The notes under the pieces are model-generated. The model had not been told where the DNA came from and made no database searches. It worked only from the letters and a program-made list of their open reading frames with translations. A stretch of DNA of 5,087 nt from Actinomycetota bacterium (GTDB lineage: Bacteria > Actinomycetota > Thermoleophilia > UBA2241), in the NCBI GenBank assembly GCA_003132645.1, contig PKYM01000113.1, positions 651-5,737 of the forward strand. The letters are read 5' to 3'. The stretch's first letter is position 1; each line of letters opens with the position of its first letter. The translations under genes were made by a program, and so were the position numbers. Shown here piece after piece: positions 4,977 to 5,087 of this stretch.

Positions 4977-5087
4977 TCAGGCGCCGCGCAGCCGCCTCTC
5001 GACGCCGCCGTCGGCATGGCCTACGACGACCTCGTCGGCCATGCCAAGAAAGAGGCCGTGGTCGACCACACCGGGCAGCGCTTTGAG
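4977..5087 (-). CDS. rpiA: Ribose-5-phosphate isomerase A, C-terminal end only
   Basis: The last 36 codons and the TGA (4977-4979) are present; the gene continues past the right edge. The translation LKALPGVVDHGLFLGMADEV then VVGHADGGVERRLRGA matches the conserved RpiA C-terminus, in which an IPGVVE-GLF motif is followed by ADEVIVG and DGV. RpiA is a cytosolic enzyme that interconverts ribose 5-phosphate and ribulose 5-phosphate in the pentose phosphate pathway. The active-site residues lie outside the window. It runs in the same direction as the DUF294 gene, but the 218-bp gap containing the repeated boxes argues for separate transcription of the latter. Confidence 0.88.
   Translation of the reverse strand, partial: LKALPGVVDHGLFLGMADEVVVGHADGGVERRLRGA

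Overview
The window is GC-rich (roughly two thirds G+C by eye) and bacterial. Its genes use G/C-ending codons and have clear Shine-Dalgarno sites. The combination of a short KdpD-type (DUF4118) sensor, a cyclic-nucleotide/CBS/DUF294 signalling protein and an rpiA end is compatible with a high-GC actinobacterium, but a high-GC proteobacterium cannot be excluded from sequence alone.

Layout, left to right. (1) 1-696, minus strand: the first 232 codons of a membrane sensor with a four-helix DUF4118 domain followed by the start of a GAF domain. It runs off the left edge. (2) 697-957: a divergent intergenic region with one copy of a TTCACRC-N3-CTTRR box and small dyads. (3) 958-1434, plus: a 158-aa protein with two hydrophobic segments, followed by a perfect 34-bp GC palindrome that probably acts as terminator. 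(4) 1435-1749: a gene-poor stretch holding the palindrome, a 12-bp direct repeat and a small hairpin. (5) From 1750, plus: a one-TM protein with an Arg/Pro linker and a folded second domain. Its reading frame stays open to 2868, but the last third is doubtful because it lies over antisense ORFs and over a repeated regulatory block. (6) 2413-2681, minus: two tiny ORFs joined by an ATGA stop/start overlap, of uncertain reality. (7) 2878-4758, minus: the best supported gene, a 626-aa protein with a cNMP-binding fold, two CBS domains, a DUF294 nucleotidyltransferase domain and DUF294_C. (8) 4977-5087, minus: the last 36 codons of ribose-5-phosphate isomerase A.

The most interesting feature is regulatory. 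The regions upstream of the two minus-strand units (before 4758 and before about 2681) are imperfect copies of each other. Each contains the same pair of TTCACRC-N3-CTTRR boxes exactly 32 bp apart, about three helical turns. A fifth box lies between the divergent genes at 696 and 958. This suggests a small local regulon under one DNA-binding regulator covering the DUF294 protein, the tiny ORFs and possibly the small membrane protein or the DUF4118 sensor. The regulator is not identified. No RNA genes, CRISPR arrays or transposase genes were seen.
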